From an uncultured Pelolinea sp. (GTDB lineage Bacteria > Chloroflexota > Anaerolineae > Anaerolineales > Anaerolineaceae), in assembly GCA_937902055.1 (NCBI GenBank), contig CALGUJ010000003.1:1-5808 (forward strand): a stretch of DNA of 5,808 bases, in the 5' to 3' direction. Of this stretch, positions 1 to 5,630 are shown piece by piece. Position numbers and translations under genes: made by a program. The stretch's first letter is position 1. Every line of letters starts with the position of its first letter. The notes below the pieces were generated by a model. The model did not search any database and was not told where the DNA came from. It saw only the letters and a program-made list of their open reading frames with translations.

Positions 1-407
1 CGGCTCAAAAACGACTGGTGGAGGAGCTGCTCGAAGCCAGAAACAACAGTGAACTGCCCTATCCGCTGGCGACCCGCGCGTTTGAACAGATGGCACGCTA
101 CCCGCGTCCTTACCTGGCGCTGCTCAGCGACGTGGAAAACTCGTATTTTTCCGTGCAGTTGCAGGAATATATGTCCGCCATGGCGCGGCCGCTGCTGGAA
201 ACCACCCTGCGCGAGAAAGGGCTGCAAACCAGCCTGGATGCGGGCATGATTATCGGATACCTGACCGGGGCACTGCGCGGATTAGGCCGCTGGTGGCTGG
301 AAGCCGGGCAGCCCTATCCGCCGGCCGAGATGGCGCGCTGGTTTGTCGAGACGGTGCGTACAGGTCTGAACAGTCTTAACCCGCCTCAATTGGAAACCAA
401 AGAATAG
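1..407 (+). CDS. TetR-family transcriptional regulator, C-terminal part (5' end outside window)
   Basis: The reading frame is open from base 3, so this is the last 134 codons of a longer gene; the GTG at 18 is an internal codon, not a credible start. The visible part is all helical and ends with a Gly-rich helix followed by GRWWLEAGQPYPPAEMARWF. A 'G.lrWWLE.g.pysPeEMa' pattern of this kind is characteristic of the TetR_C_8 ligand-binding and dimerisation domain of TetR/AcrR-like repressors. The N-terminal helix-turn-helix DNA-binding domain would lie upstream of the window and is not seen. Such proteins are cytoplasmic homodimers that usually repress a neighbouring or divergent gene until an effector binds; target and ligand cannot be read here. 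The last 22 bp overlap the 3' end of the convergent gene. The family call is fairly sure; the function beyond it is unknown. Confidence 0.82.
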   Translation, partial: AQKRLVEELLEARNNSELPYPLATRAFEQMARYPRPYLALLSDVENSYFSVQLQEYMSAMARPLLETTLREKGLQTSLDAGMIIGYLTGALRGLGRWWLEAGQPYPPAEMARWFVETVRTGLNSLNPPQLETKE

Positions 408-1102
408 GTAATATTATCCACCGAGATGCCGCCCTGGGCATATTCAAAACTGGTGATGGTGAAATCGTTGACGCGTTCGCCATTGACCACAATGCCGATA
501 AAACCCGCGCGTCCGTCCGGCAGATCCAATTCAGTATCACCCAGCATGATCACCCAGGGTTCGCTGGCGCGGTAGTCAAAACCGAAGGCTTTTCCAGAAG
601 CATCACCAGGAAAATTAAAGGTTAAACCGCAGCCCCAGTCACGGGCATGCAGATAATTTCCGCTGGAAAAAGTTCCATCCGCCGGAAGAATCTGCCCGCT
701 GCAGGACCCGCCCACCAAATAAAAACCATGTTTGGTCAAATATGGCAAGTTCAGTTCGCCGTAATCACCCGTTTCCAGCTCAAAATCTTCCACGCTAACG
801 GATGAAGCCAGCGCGCTTTCCCATAATCCGCGGTCCCAATATACGGTAAATCCAGGGTATTCCTGAATATTCATCGCTGCAAAAGTCGGCGAGAGGGTCG
901 GCGTAGCGGAAGGCTGCGGCGTGGCGGAGGGCTCCAACGTAGGCGCGAGGGTCGCGGTAGGTGTCGAGAAATTCAATGCACTTTCCAGGCGCTGCGGCAA
1001 ATCCACGGCGCGCGCCGTCCAGCCGCACAGAAAGCTCAACCCGGTCGTCACCAGCAGCGCAGCCACCATACCGATCACTAAACAGGTTCGATTACTCTTC
1101 AT
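386..1102 (-). CDS. Membrane-anchored or secreted protein with PT-rich linker and beta-sandwich-like C-terminal domain
   Basis: I place the start at ATG 1102 (238 aa) because AAGGGG at 1109-1114 lies 6 nt upstream; an in-frame ATG at 1135 has no ribosome binding site. Residues 1-6 are basic/polar and about 7-28 form a hydrophobic segment, an uncleaved anchor or a signal peptide possibly cut after TARA. It is not a lipoprotein, since SFLC does not fit a lipobox. Residues about 46-73 are a Thr/Pro/Ser/Ala linker of the kind common in Chloroflexota surface proteins. Residues about 78-238 are strand-rich, end in GGISVDNITY and contain two Cys (134 and 158) that could form a disulphide. The pattern of a strand, FIGIVVNGERVNDFTITSF and a terminal SVDNITY resembles beta-sandwich domains of PEP-CTERM-associated extracellular proteins, but no C-terminal sorting signal is present. 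The ligand or role is unknown. The export prediction is solid; the fold is inferred. Confidence 0.75.
   Translation of the reverse strand: MKSNRTCLVIGMVAALLVTTGLSFLCGWTARAVDLPQRLESALNFSTPTATLAPTLEPSATPQPSATPTLSPTFAAMNIQEYPGFTVYWDRGLWESALASSVSVEDFELETGDYGELNLPYLTKHGFYLVGGSCSGQILPADGTFSSGNYLHARDWGCGLTFNFPGDASGKAFGFDYRASEPWVIMLGDTELDLPDGRAGFIGIVVNGERVNDFTITSFEYAQGGISVDNITYSLVSN
900..935 (-). repeat. Two tandem 18-bp units coding the PSATP linker repeat
   Basis: Bases 900-917 and 918-935 match at 15 of 18 positions and encode consecutive PSATP-containing hexapeptides in the Pro/Thr linker of the extracytoplasmic protein. This is probably a slippage-prone in-frame duplication that changes linker length without breaking the frame. 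Confidence 0.6.
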
Positions 1103-1108
1103 TCCGCA

Positions 1109-1114
1109 CCCCTT
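1109..1114 (-). promoter_or_regulatory. Ribosome binding site that sets the start of the linker protein
   Basis: AAGGGG on the minus strand, 6 nt before ATG 1102. It decides for this start over the upstream in-frame ATG at 1135, which would put 11 extra residues in front of the membrane segment. Confidence 0.7.
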
Positions 1115-1238
1115 CAATGGATATTTCATTGTCATGCACGCGCCAAAACAGGTTCGGCCTCTGCCGATACAGCTAATTTGTTGTCTGTGCGCAGCGAAAC
1201 ATCGCTGATTTCCCCCAACCTTTCAAGGTGATGCTTCC

Positions 1239-1247
1239 AGCATACCA
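1239..1247 (-). promoter_or_regulatory. Possible extended -10 promoter for the linker protein gene
   Basis: The minus strand reads TGG-TATGCT, an extended -10 pattern (TGn plus 4 of 6 consensus bases), about 135 bp before the ATG. No good -35 lies 16-18 bp upstream. A second candidate nearer the gene is TTGAAA with 17-bp spacing to a poor GATGTT. Neither is strong. The 214 bp between this gene and the stop of the DUF1905 gene hold no other feature I can support. Confidence 0.22.
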
Positions 1248-1316
1248 CAGCCAGGCAGCCGCGGACATTACAGCCGCCCTGCAAGTTCAAAATCTGTCTA
1301 TTCTAGCCGCAGGTGA

Positions 1317-1760
1317 TTAACCGCGCAGACGGTCCACAATCACGCCGATCCGGCGGACGCGGGTTTCGGCGGCCTTAGCGCTTTCCACCTGGCGCACGTA
1401 CTCTTTGCGGACAGAATACGAAGCGGCGTCAAACTCTGCCCGCAGCCCAGCCGTCTGCAAGGCCTCGGCCAGGTCCTCGGGCACCGTTACCGTGCGCGGT
1501 TCGGTATCCAGCGCCAGGGTTATCTCCACCAAATCACCGCCGGCCACGCCGGCCGCCTGCCGGTGCTGTGCGCTGAGCGGTATAGCCGAAGCCCCGTCCA
1601 TGACAGCCAGTGTGCTGCGGTAGGTGTACCCTTTCAGCGTAACGATCACCGGTGCACGTTTTCCGCCCTGCAAGGCCGCCACAACCTCATCCGGAACAGG
1701 GATTCCGGTACCATTGGTGTGATCATCTTTCAAAATCCGCGTTGTATAGGTAATTGCCAT
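1317..1760 (-). CDS. DUF1905 / YdeI-OmdA family protein
   Basis: A 147-aa cytoplasmic protein with two family-typical parts. Residues about 4-84 match DUF1905, a small beta-barrel-like domain (GIPVPDEVVAAL, VTLKGYTYRSTLAVM, LSAQHRQAAGVAGGDLVEITL). Residues about 92-147 match the OmdA/YdeI C-terminal domain, with the signature FDAASYSVRKEYVRQVESAK followed by ETRVRRI. Databases often label such proteins 'bacteriocin-protection, YdeI or OmpD-associated'; the biochemical role is not established. The start at 1760 is chosen because GAGGAA (1767-1772) lies 6 nt upstream and a good promoter starts transcription near 1784. A longer frame to 1823 would begin upstream of that promoter, against the terminator, and can be rejected. 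The length fits the two-domain family. It appears monocistronic, insulated from its upstream neighbour by the terminator at 1825-1864. No terminator is visible after its stop. Confidence 0.85.
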   Translation of the reverse strand: MAITYTTRILKDDHTNGTGIPVPDEVVAALQGGKRAPVIVTLKGYTYRSTLAVMDGASAIPLSAQHRQAAGVAGGDLVEITLALDTEPRTVTVPEDLAEALQTAGLRAEFDAASYSVRKEYVRQVESAKAAETRVRRIGVIVDRLRG

Positions 1761-1790
1761 AGCCATTTCCTCGCGAGTAAATCTACCAGA

Positions 1791-1819
1791 ATTGTACGAA
1801 AAACCGCACCGGCTGGCAA
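1791..1819 (-). promoter_or_regulatory. Sigma-70-type promoter of the DUF1905 gene
   Basis: The minus strand shows -35 TTGCCA (1814-1819) and -10 TACAAT (1791-1796), each 5 of 6 to consensus, with an ideal 17-bp spacer. Transcription would start near 1784 and give a leader of about 24 nt containing the GAGGAA site. It sits directly downstream of the terminator of the preceding gene, so the two units are insulated. Confidence 0.68.
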
Positions 1820-1824
1820 GCAAA

Positions 1825-1864
1825 AAAAAACAGCCGGCTTTGCTTTTGCAGCCGGCTGTTTTTT
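1825..1864 (-). terminator. Strong intrinsic terminator after the four-helix membrane protein gene
   Basis: A 15-bp uninterrupted inverted repeat, 1825-1839 against 1850-1864, with CAGCCGGC as GC core and A6/T6 flanks; an inner TGC-TTTT-GCA stem (1841-1850) can close the loop. Read on the minus strand the hairpin is followed by a run of T (1822-1830 are all A on the plus strand). It lies 55 bp past the stop at 1920. The symmetric flanks would let it work in both directions, but no plus-strand gene runs into it. Confidence 0.88.
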
Positions 1865-1919
1865 CAGGGTTGCCGCAGCCGACAACCCATCGATTTACTT
1901 TTAAGCAGGACCAGACGGG

Positions 1920-2294
1920 CTAACGCGCCATCCCTATAATCAGCCCGGAGATAAAGGGCACCAGCCACAAACACCACACCAGCAGGCCGAACCGGCGGTA
2001 GGCGTTCATGTGCGCGGTATCTTGGGTCGAATATACCGAAGTGGCCCATAAGGCGTTGACCAACATCAGCAATACAGCCGCAATTCCGCTAATCCCGTGC
2101 AGGTTAATCTCAAAGTGGCCGGCCAGTGCAACCATCAACAGCGAACCGGTGATATCACCGGCCAGGCCCAGCCAGAACAGGACGATATGCCACAGCCTTA
2201 ATTTCTTTTTGATGAACATCCCCCAAATGGCAACGCTGTAAAACACCAGCGCCATCATTGTGGCGACAATCGCCGCCAATAATTGCAGCCGCAT
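1920..2294 (-). CDS. Small four-helix membrane protein, TIGR03987/HsmA-like family
   Basis: A 124-aa integral membrane protein with four predicted helices at about residues 5-27, 34-58, 65-87 and 101-121. Conserved-looking polar positions lie inside the helices: WH at 35-36, FWLGLAGDITG at 40-50 and NLHGISG at 64-70. The order of these motifs, the length and the final helix (WLVPFISGLIIGM) fit the small uncharacterised family annotated TIGR03987 or 'HsmA family'; I recognise this from family pattern, without a search. The His and Asp residues within membrane segments could bind a metal or haem, but that is speculation. The start is fixed by GGAGG (2300-2304), 5 nt before ATG 2294; the in-frame ATG at 2306 overlaps this site and has none of its own. 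The gene is divergent from aspS and closed by the terminator at 1825-1864, so it is probably a single-gene unit. Confidence 0.78.
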   Translation of the reverse strand: MRLQLLAAIVATMMALVFYSVAIWGMFIKKKLRLWHIVLFWLGLAGDITGSLLMVALAGHFEINLHGISGIAAVLLMLVNALWATSVYSTQDTAHMNAYRRFGLLVWCLWLVPFISGLIIGMAR

Positions 2295-2299
2295 GCTTT

Positions 2300-2304
2300 C
2301 CTCC
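2300..2304 (-). promoter_or_regulatory. Ribosome binding site setting the start of the HsmA-like gene
   Basis: A perfect GGAGG on the minus strand, 5 nt before ATG 2294. It rules out the ATG at 2306, which lies immediately upstream of this site. Confidence 0.75.
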
Positions 2305-2340
2305 ATAATGATTCAAACAACCGACAACTTCTCCGGCTGC

Positions 2341-2346
2341 ATTATA
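2341..2346 (-). promoter_or_regulatory. -10 box of the HsmA-like gene promoter
   Basis: A perfect TATAAT on the minus strand, which would start transcription near 2334 and give a leader of about 40 nt. No recognisable -35 lies at 16-18 bp spacing (the region there is GC-rich), so the promoter may rely on an activator or another contact. Confidence 0.4.
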
Positions 2347-2446
2347 TTCCAGTCTCCAGCGCACGCGCATTAGAGTATGGTAAGGGAATCTGTCGCCAGT
2401 TCAGAACAGAGCCGGCGACACTCGCATCCATCCGCGCGGCGCAACC

Positions 2447-2457
2447 TGTGTTAAAAT
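2447..2457 (+). promoter_or_regulatory. Extended -10 promoter of aspS
   Basis: TGTG-T-TAAAAT: a TGn-extended -10 (TAAAAT at 2452-2457, 5 of 6 to consensus) with no good -35. Transcription would start near 2464, leaving a leader of about 63 nt before the aspS ATG. The leader contains two overlapping GC-rich hairpins. The 232 bp between the divergent gene and aspS hold no gene. Confidence 0.42.
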
Positions 2458-2526
2458 ATGCACACTTTATCCAATCCCTGGCGCGCGAGCCAGAAAACTC
2501 GCGGCGCTGAGTTGAGCGAGGGCTGA

Positions 2527-4302
2527 ATGTATAAAACGCATACCTGCGGCGAGTTACGCGCCGCGAATATCGGTCAAACCGTTACCCTGGCCGGCTGGGT
2601 TCATCGCCAGCGTGACCACGGCGGCGTCACCTTCATTGATTTGCGCGACCGTTTTGGCCTGGTGCAGATCGTTTCCAAACCGGGCGAAGCCAGCGCGGCT
2701 GTTTTGCAGGACGCGCGCGCGGAATGGGTCCTGCAGGTGACCGGTATCGTGCGCTCCCGCCCGGCCGGCGCGGAAAACCCCAACCTGCCCACCGGCGCGA
2801 TCGAAGTTGAAGTTCAGCAGTGCGAAGTGCTCAACGCGGCCAAACCACTGCCCTTCATGATCAACAAAGATGAAGATACCGACGAAAACGTCCGTCTGAA
2901 ATATCGCTACATTGATCTGCGCCGCGAGCGTATGCAGCGCAACTTGCTGCTGCGCCATAAAGTGATCAAATTTATGCGCGACTATCTGGATGAGCGCGGT
3001 TTCGTTGAAGTTGAAACCCCGATGCTGTTTAAAACCACGCCCGAAGGCGCCCGTGATTACCTGGTGCCCTCGCGTGTCCATCCTGGCAGTTTCTATGCCC
3101 TGCCGCAGTCTCCGCAGCAGTTAAAACAATTGCTGATGGTGGCCGGTGTGGAACGCTACTTCCAGATCGCGCGCTGCTTCCGTGACGAGGACCTGCGCGG
3201 CGACCGCCAGCCTGAATTCACACAGCTCGATGTGGAAATGTCTTTCGTTCACCGCGATGATGTGCTGGATATGATGGAAGGCTTGTTCACCGAGATGATC
3301 CCGGCCGTCGCGCCGCACAAACGCATTCTGGATGCCCCCTGGAAGAAACTGACCTACTTCGAGGCGATGGACACCTATGGCACCGATAAACCGGACCTGC
3401 GTTTCGATCTCAAGCTGTACGATGCGAGCCAACTCTTTGCCAACAGCAGTTTCATGGTCTTCCAGAATACGCTCAAAAGCGGCGGGGTGATTAAATGCAT
3501 CGCCGCGCCGGGCTGCGCCGAATACACGCGCAAAGAAGTGGACGAACTGACCAACGTCGCCCGCGACCAGGGCGCGAAGGGCCTGGCCACGCTGGCCCTG
3601 GCCGCTGAAGGCGTCAAGGGCACCGCTGCTAAATTCATCTCGGCTGAGGAAATTGAAGCCCTCAAAGCGCTGACCGGCGCACAGGCGGGCGACTTGCTGC
3701 TGTTTGTGGCCGACAGCAAGGCTGTGGCCAATAAAACCCTCGGCGCGCTGCGCCTGCTCTTCCGTGACCGGCTTAACCTGGCGGACAAGAGCGTGATGGC
3801 CTTTGCCTGGGTAGTGGATTTCCCCATGTTCGAATGGAAAGAGGAAGACCAGAAATGGGATGCCGCCCACCATCCCTTCACCATGCCCAAGCTGGAAGAC
3901 CTGCCTAAATTCGACACCAACCCGGCAGAAATCCTTTCAGACGCCTACGATATGGTCTGCAACGGCTACGAACTGGCCTCAGGCTCAATTCGTATTCACC
4001 GCCGCGATATTCAATTCAAGATCTTCCAACTGCTCGGCCTCAAAGACGAGGATATCCAACTCAAATTCGGCCATATGCTGGAGGCCTTCGAGTACGGCGC
4101 GCCGCCGCACGGCGGCATTGCCCCCGGCATTGACCGTCTGGTGATGCTGCTGGCCGATGAGCCTAATATCCGCGAGGTAATTGCCTTCCCCAAGAACCAG
4201 GCTGCCCGCGACCTGATGGCCAACGCACCCTCCCCGGCCACCGAAAAACAGCTTAAAGAACTGCATATTCACGTGGATGAACCCGAGGAAAAAGGCGCGT
4301 AA
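2527..4302 (+). CDS. aspS: Aspartyl-tRNA synthetase (class IIb), probably non-discriminating Asp/Asn type
   Basis: It charges tRNA-Asp with aspartate using ATP, in the cytoplasm as a homodimer. At 591 aa it is full length for bacterial AspRS (about 590). The order is an OB-fold anticodon-binding domain (1-105), a class II catalytic core, the GAD insert (about 290-415) and the core's C-terminal part. Motif 1 centres on VEVETP (to Pro165), motif 2 is [18 protein letters not shown] (218-235, Arg219 contacting ATP), and motif 3 is GGIAPGIDR (529-537, Arg537). Substrate residues seen are QSPQ 194-197, Lys200, HHPFT 448-452, Glu482 and Arg489. Position 31 is His in RDHGG; His here, as in Pseudomonas aeruginosa AspRS, goes with relaxed tRNA recognition that also makes Asp-tRNA-Asn for GatCAB. 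The start has GAGGG 4 nt upstream, with an in-frame TGA directly before the ATG. It is monocistronic, closed by the terminator at 4350-4388. The family is certain; the specificity is inferred. Confidence 0.98.
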   Translation: MYKTHTCGELRAANIGQTVTLAGWVHRQRDHGGVTFIDLRDRFGLVQIVSKPGEASAAVLQDARAEWVLQVTGIVRSRPAGAENPNLPTGAIEVEVQQCEVLNAAKPLPFMINKDEDTDENVRLKYRYIDLRRERMQRNLLLRHKVIKFMRDYLDERGFVEVETPMLFKTTPEGARDYLVPSRVHPGSFYALPQSPQQLKQLLMVAGVERYFQIARCFRDEDLRGDRQPEFTQLDVEMSFVHRDDVLDMMEGLFTEMIPAVAPHKRILDAPWKKLTYFEAMDTYGTDKPDLRFDLKLYDASQLFANSSFMVFQNTLKSGGVIKCIAAPGCAEYTRKEVDELTNVARDQGAKGLATLALAAEGVKGTAAKFISAEEIEALKALTGAQAGDLLLFVADSKAVANKTLGALRLLFRDRLNLADKSVMAFAWVVDFPMFEWKEEDQKWDAAHHPFTMPKLEDLPKFDTNPAEILSDAYDMVCNGYELASGSIRIHRRDIQFKIFQLLGLKDEDIQLKFGHMLEAFEYGAPPHGGIAPGIDRLVMLLADEPNIREVIAFPKNQAARDLMANAPSPATEKQLKELHIHVDEPEEKGA

Positions 4303-4349
4303 GGCGTTTTTCGGACACCCTGGCAATATCAATCCAATTGATACGCTGC

Positions 4350-4388
4350 AACCGGCCGCTTAAAACAGCGGCCGGTTTTATTCTTTTT
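4350..4388 (+). terminator. Intrinsic terminator of aspS
   Basis: A perfect 10-bp GC-rich stem (AACCGGCCGC at 4350-4359 against 4368-4377) with an 8-nt loop, followed by a T-rich tail (4376-4388). It lies 47 bp past the aspS stop. Confidence 0.92.
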
Positions 4389-4593
4389 GCCAGAGCGTGT
4401 CACTCAACGCCCAGCCTGAACGGTGATTCATACCTTCTCTCTGGGCGGCATCAATCGTGGCATACAGCAGCCAGCCAGACCAGAGCCGAAAACTTACGCG
4501 CTTTGAGATTGATTCAGAAACTCGCCCGCAATTTGAAACAAGGTGTTCCAATCACTCCAACTATGCGGTGCCCGGTTTATACGGGACGACGTC
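4389..4593. other. Intergenic stretch without a convincing gene
   Basis: About 205 bp between the aspS terminator and the 3' end of the convergent protease gene. Open frames exist on both strands (for example plus 4427-4597, 56 codons, and minus about 4381-4545), but none has an ATG with a ribosome binding site. The only hairpin near the protease stop is a weak 4-bp CCCG/CGGG stem around 4570-4585, so no clear terminator is seen for that gene. Confidence 0.5.
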
Positions 4594-5496
4594 TTAATTC
4601 AGGCTCATCGCTAAAAAGGAAAAGATCGCCACATCACTGAGGAAATGCATCCACCAGGCCCACAGCAGTCCGCGGGTTTCCAGCATGGCTTTTCCCAACA
4701 TCCAGCCCATGAAAATCGATAGAACAGCCCCCGCCAAACCGCCCGGCGTGCCAAAATAATGCGCAATCCCGAAAAAGTACGCACTCATCCACCAGGCATG
4801 CAAGCTGCCCCCGGTCGGTTCAAGGGTGGCCAGCATCGGCGCGCGAAAAGTCATTTCCTCATTGAAAGCGTTCAGCGCAGCGTAAAAAAGAATAGAAGGC
4901 AGCATGCTAAGCGCAGCCCGCAGCTGTACACCATCCGGCCGCAGGAAGAAATATTGGGCCGCCACCAGGCCCAGCGCAATATAGAGACCCCATTGAAGCC
5001 CGAATACCAGCCAGGCATCCGCTTTCGGAAAGCCTAGCCAGCGCACCGGGGTGATCGGCGTACGCCACGCGCCGCGCGTCAGGAAAAATTCACGCCGCTT
5101 AAAGCCCAGCAGCAACAAAATCAAGATCATCGCCAGGGAGAGCGCCAGTTTACCGGTTTGCTCCGCCTGCATGCGCGCATCAAAGGCCGTACTGCCGAAC
5201 AACTTTTGCAGCCAGGGCAGGGTGAAGTCAATGCGCAGGCGCGCTTCTGAAAAAGCAAAAAACGCCAGCATCGCAATAAAAAAAGCGCGCAGCCCGGCCA
5301 GGCGCGGCCAGTACAGGCTGATCAGCGCCAGCACAGCCAGCAGGCCCATTTTTGCCGTGGTCAGCCAGTTTGGAATGGTCTGCCCGAATTCATTGAAAAG
5401 AATCTCAGGCAGAATACTGATCAGCGCGGTCACCGCCCAGGCAAACAGCGTCAGCCGGCGGTCACGCTGCGCAACAGGAAATGGAGCAGCGGGCAT
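4594..5496 (-). CDS. CPBP (CAAX/Abi) family intramembrane glutamic endopeptidase
   Basis: A 300-aa polytopic membrane protein with about eight hydrophobic helices. The catalytic CPBP domain occupies about residues 195-300. All its motifs are intact: EEMTFR (Glu213, Glu214, Arg218; the EExxxR motif), FGIAH (Phe242 to His246; FxxxH) and HFLSD (His284 to Asp288; HxxxD/N). By analogy with Rce1, the Glu and His residues activate water for peptide cleavage inside the membrane. Family members process CAAX-type, bacteriocin or regulatory peptides, or act in self-immunity, but the substrate here cannot be inferred. The N-terminal 190 residues hold additional helices and are the less conserved part. 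The start is well supported: AGGAG (5504-5508) lies 7 nt before ATG 5496. A TATAAT box lies inside a perfect inverted repeat about 50 bp upstream, which suggests operator control. Neighbours give no hint of the substrate. Confidence 0.92.
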   Translation of the reverse strand: MPAAPFPVAQRDRRLTLFAWAVTALISILPEILFNEFGQTIPNWLTTAKMGLLAVLALISLYWPRLAGLRAFFIAMLAFFAFSEARLRIDFTLPWLQKLFGSTAFDARMQAEQTGKLALSLAMILILLLLGFKRREFFLTRGAWRTPITPVRWLGFPKADAWLVFGLQWGLYIALGLVAAQYFFLRPDGVQLRAALSMLPSILFYAALNAFNEEMTFRAPMLATLEPTGGSLHAWWMSAYFFGIAHYFGTPGGLAGAVLSIFMGWMLGKAMLETRGLLWAWWMHFLSDVAIFSFLAMSLN

Positions 5497-5503
5497 GGGT
5501 TTT

Positions 5504-5508
5504 CTCCT
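5504..5508 (-). promoter_or_regulatory. Ribosome binding site of the CPBP protease gene
   Basis: AGGAG on the minus strand, 7 nt before ATG 5496, which supports this start for the protease. Confidence 0.75.
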
Positions 5509-5535
5509 GACAAAATATGAAACAGTGAGAATTTT

Positions 5536-5570
5536 CGTCTGGCTTGATTATATAAAAATCAAGCCAGACG
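5536..5570. repeat. Perfect 14-bp inverted repeat with 7-bp centre (possible operator or hairpin)
   Basis: CGTCTGGCTTGATT at 5536-5549 is the exact reverse complement of 5557-5570, separated by 7 AT-only bases. No T-run follows the hairpin on either strand (minus strand AAAATTCTC, plus strand CACCCAACTG), so it is not a canonical intrinsic terminator. It lies 60 bp past the stop of the PhnB-like gene and 39 bp before the protease ATG. Because its centre overlaps a TATAAT box it could be an operator bound by a dimeric repressor. A U-tract-less terminator or mRNA-stabilising hairpin is the alternative. Confidence 0.85.
5547..5552 (-). promoter_or_regulatory. -10 box for the CPBP protease gene, inside the palindrome
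   Basis: A perfect TATAAT on the minus strand, spanning the inner end of one palindrome arm and the centre. The best -35 candidate is TTGGGT (5572-5577) at a long 19-bp spacing, so the promoter would be weak or regulated. Transcription would start near 5540, with a leader of about 44 nt. Confidence 0.42.
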
Positions 5571-5630
5571 CACCCAACTGACCATCCCTTATTTTCTGAT
5601 TTCGAAAAATTTCGCGGCGGAAAGCGCAGG

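Noticed and set aside
921..1208. Plus-strand open frames opposite the surface-protein gene
   Set aside because: They are antisense to the PT-linker and signal regions, with no ribosome binding site and no family resemblance.
1761..1823. Extended N-terminus for the DUF1905 protein
   Set aside because: It would start upstream of the TTGCCA/TACAAT promoter and beside the terminator stem; the family fold begins at the downstream Met, which has the GAGGAA site.
2458..2526. Possible 22-codon leader peptide whose TGA abuts the aspS ATG in the same frame
   Set aside because: Its ATG overlaps the end of the predicted -10, upstream of the likely transcription start; it has no ribosome binding site, and it contains no aspartate codons that would suggest attenuation.
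2458..2526. T-box or other riboswitch in front of aspS
   Set aside because: The leader is only about 60-70 nt and lacks a T-box sequence or an antiterminator.
3121..3873. Long minus-strand open frame (250 aa) within aspS, with other antisense frames at 2554-3081 and 3375-3920
   Set aside because: They lie wholly inside a certain aspS coding region and show no ribosome binding site or recognisable domain. Codon bias of the sense gene explains the open antisense frames.
4338..4640. 100-codon plus-strand open frame after aspS
   Set aside because: It runs through the aspS terminator hairpin and into the 3' end of the opposite protease gene, has no ribosome binding site, and its translation is unstructured and basic.
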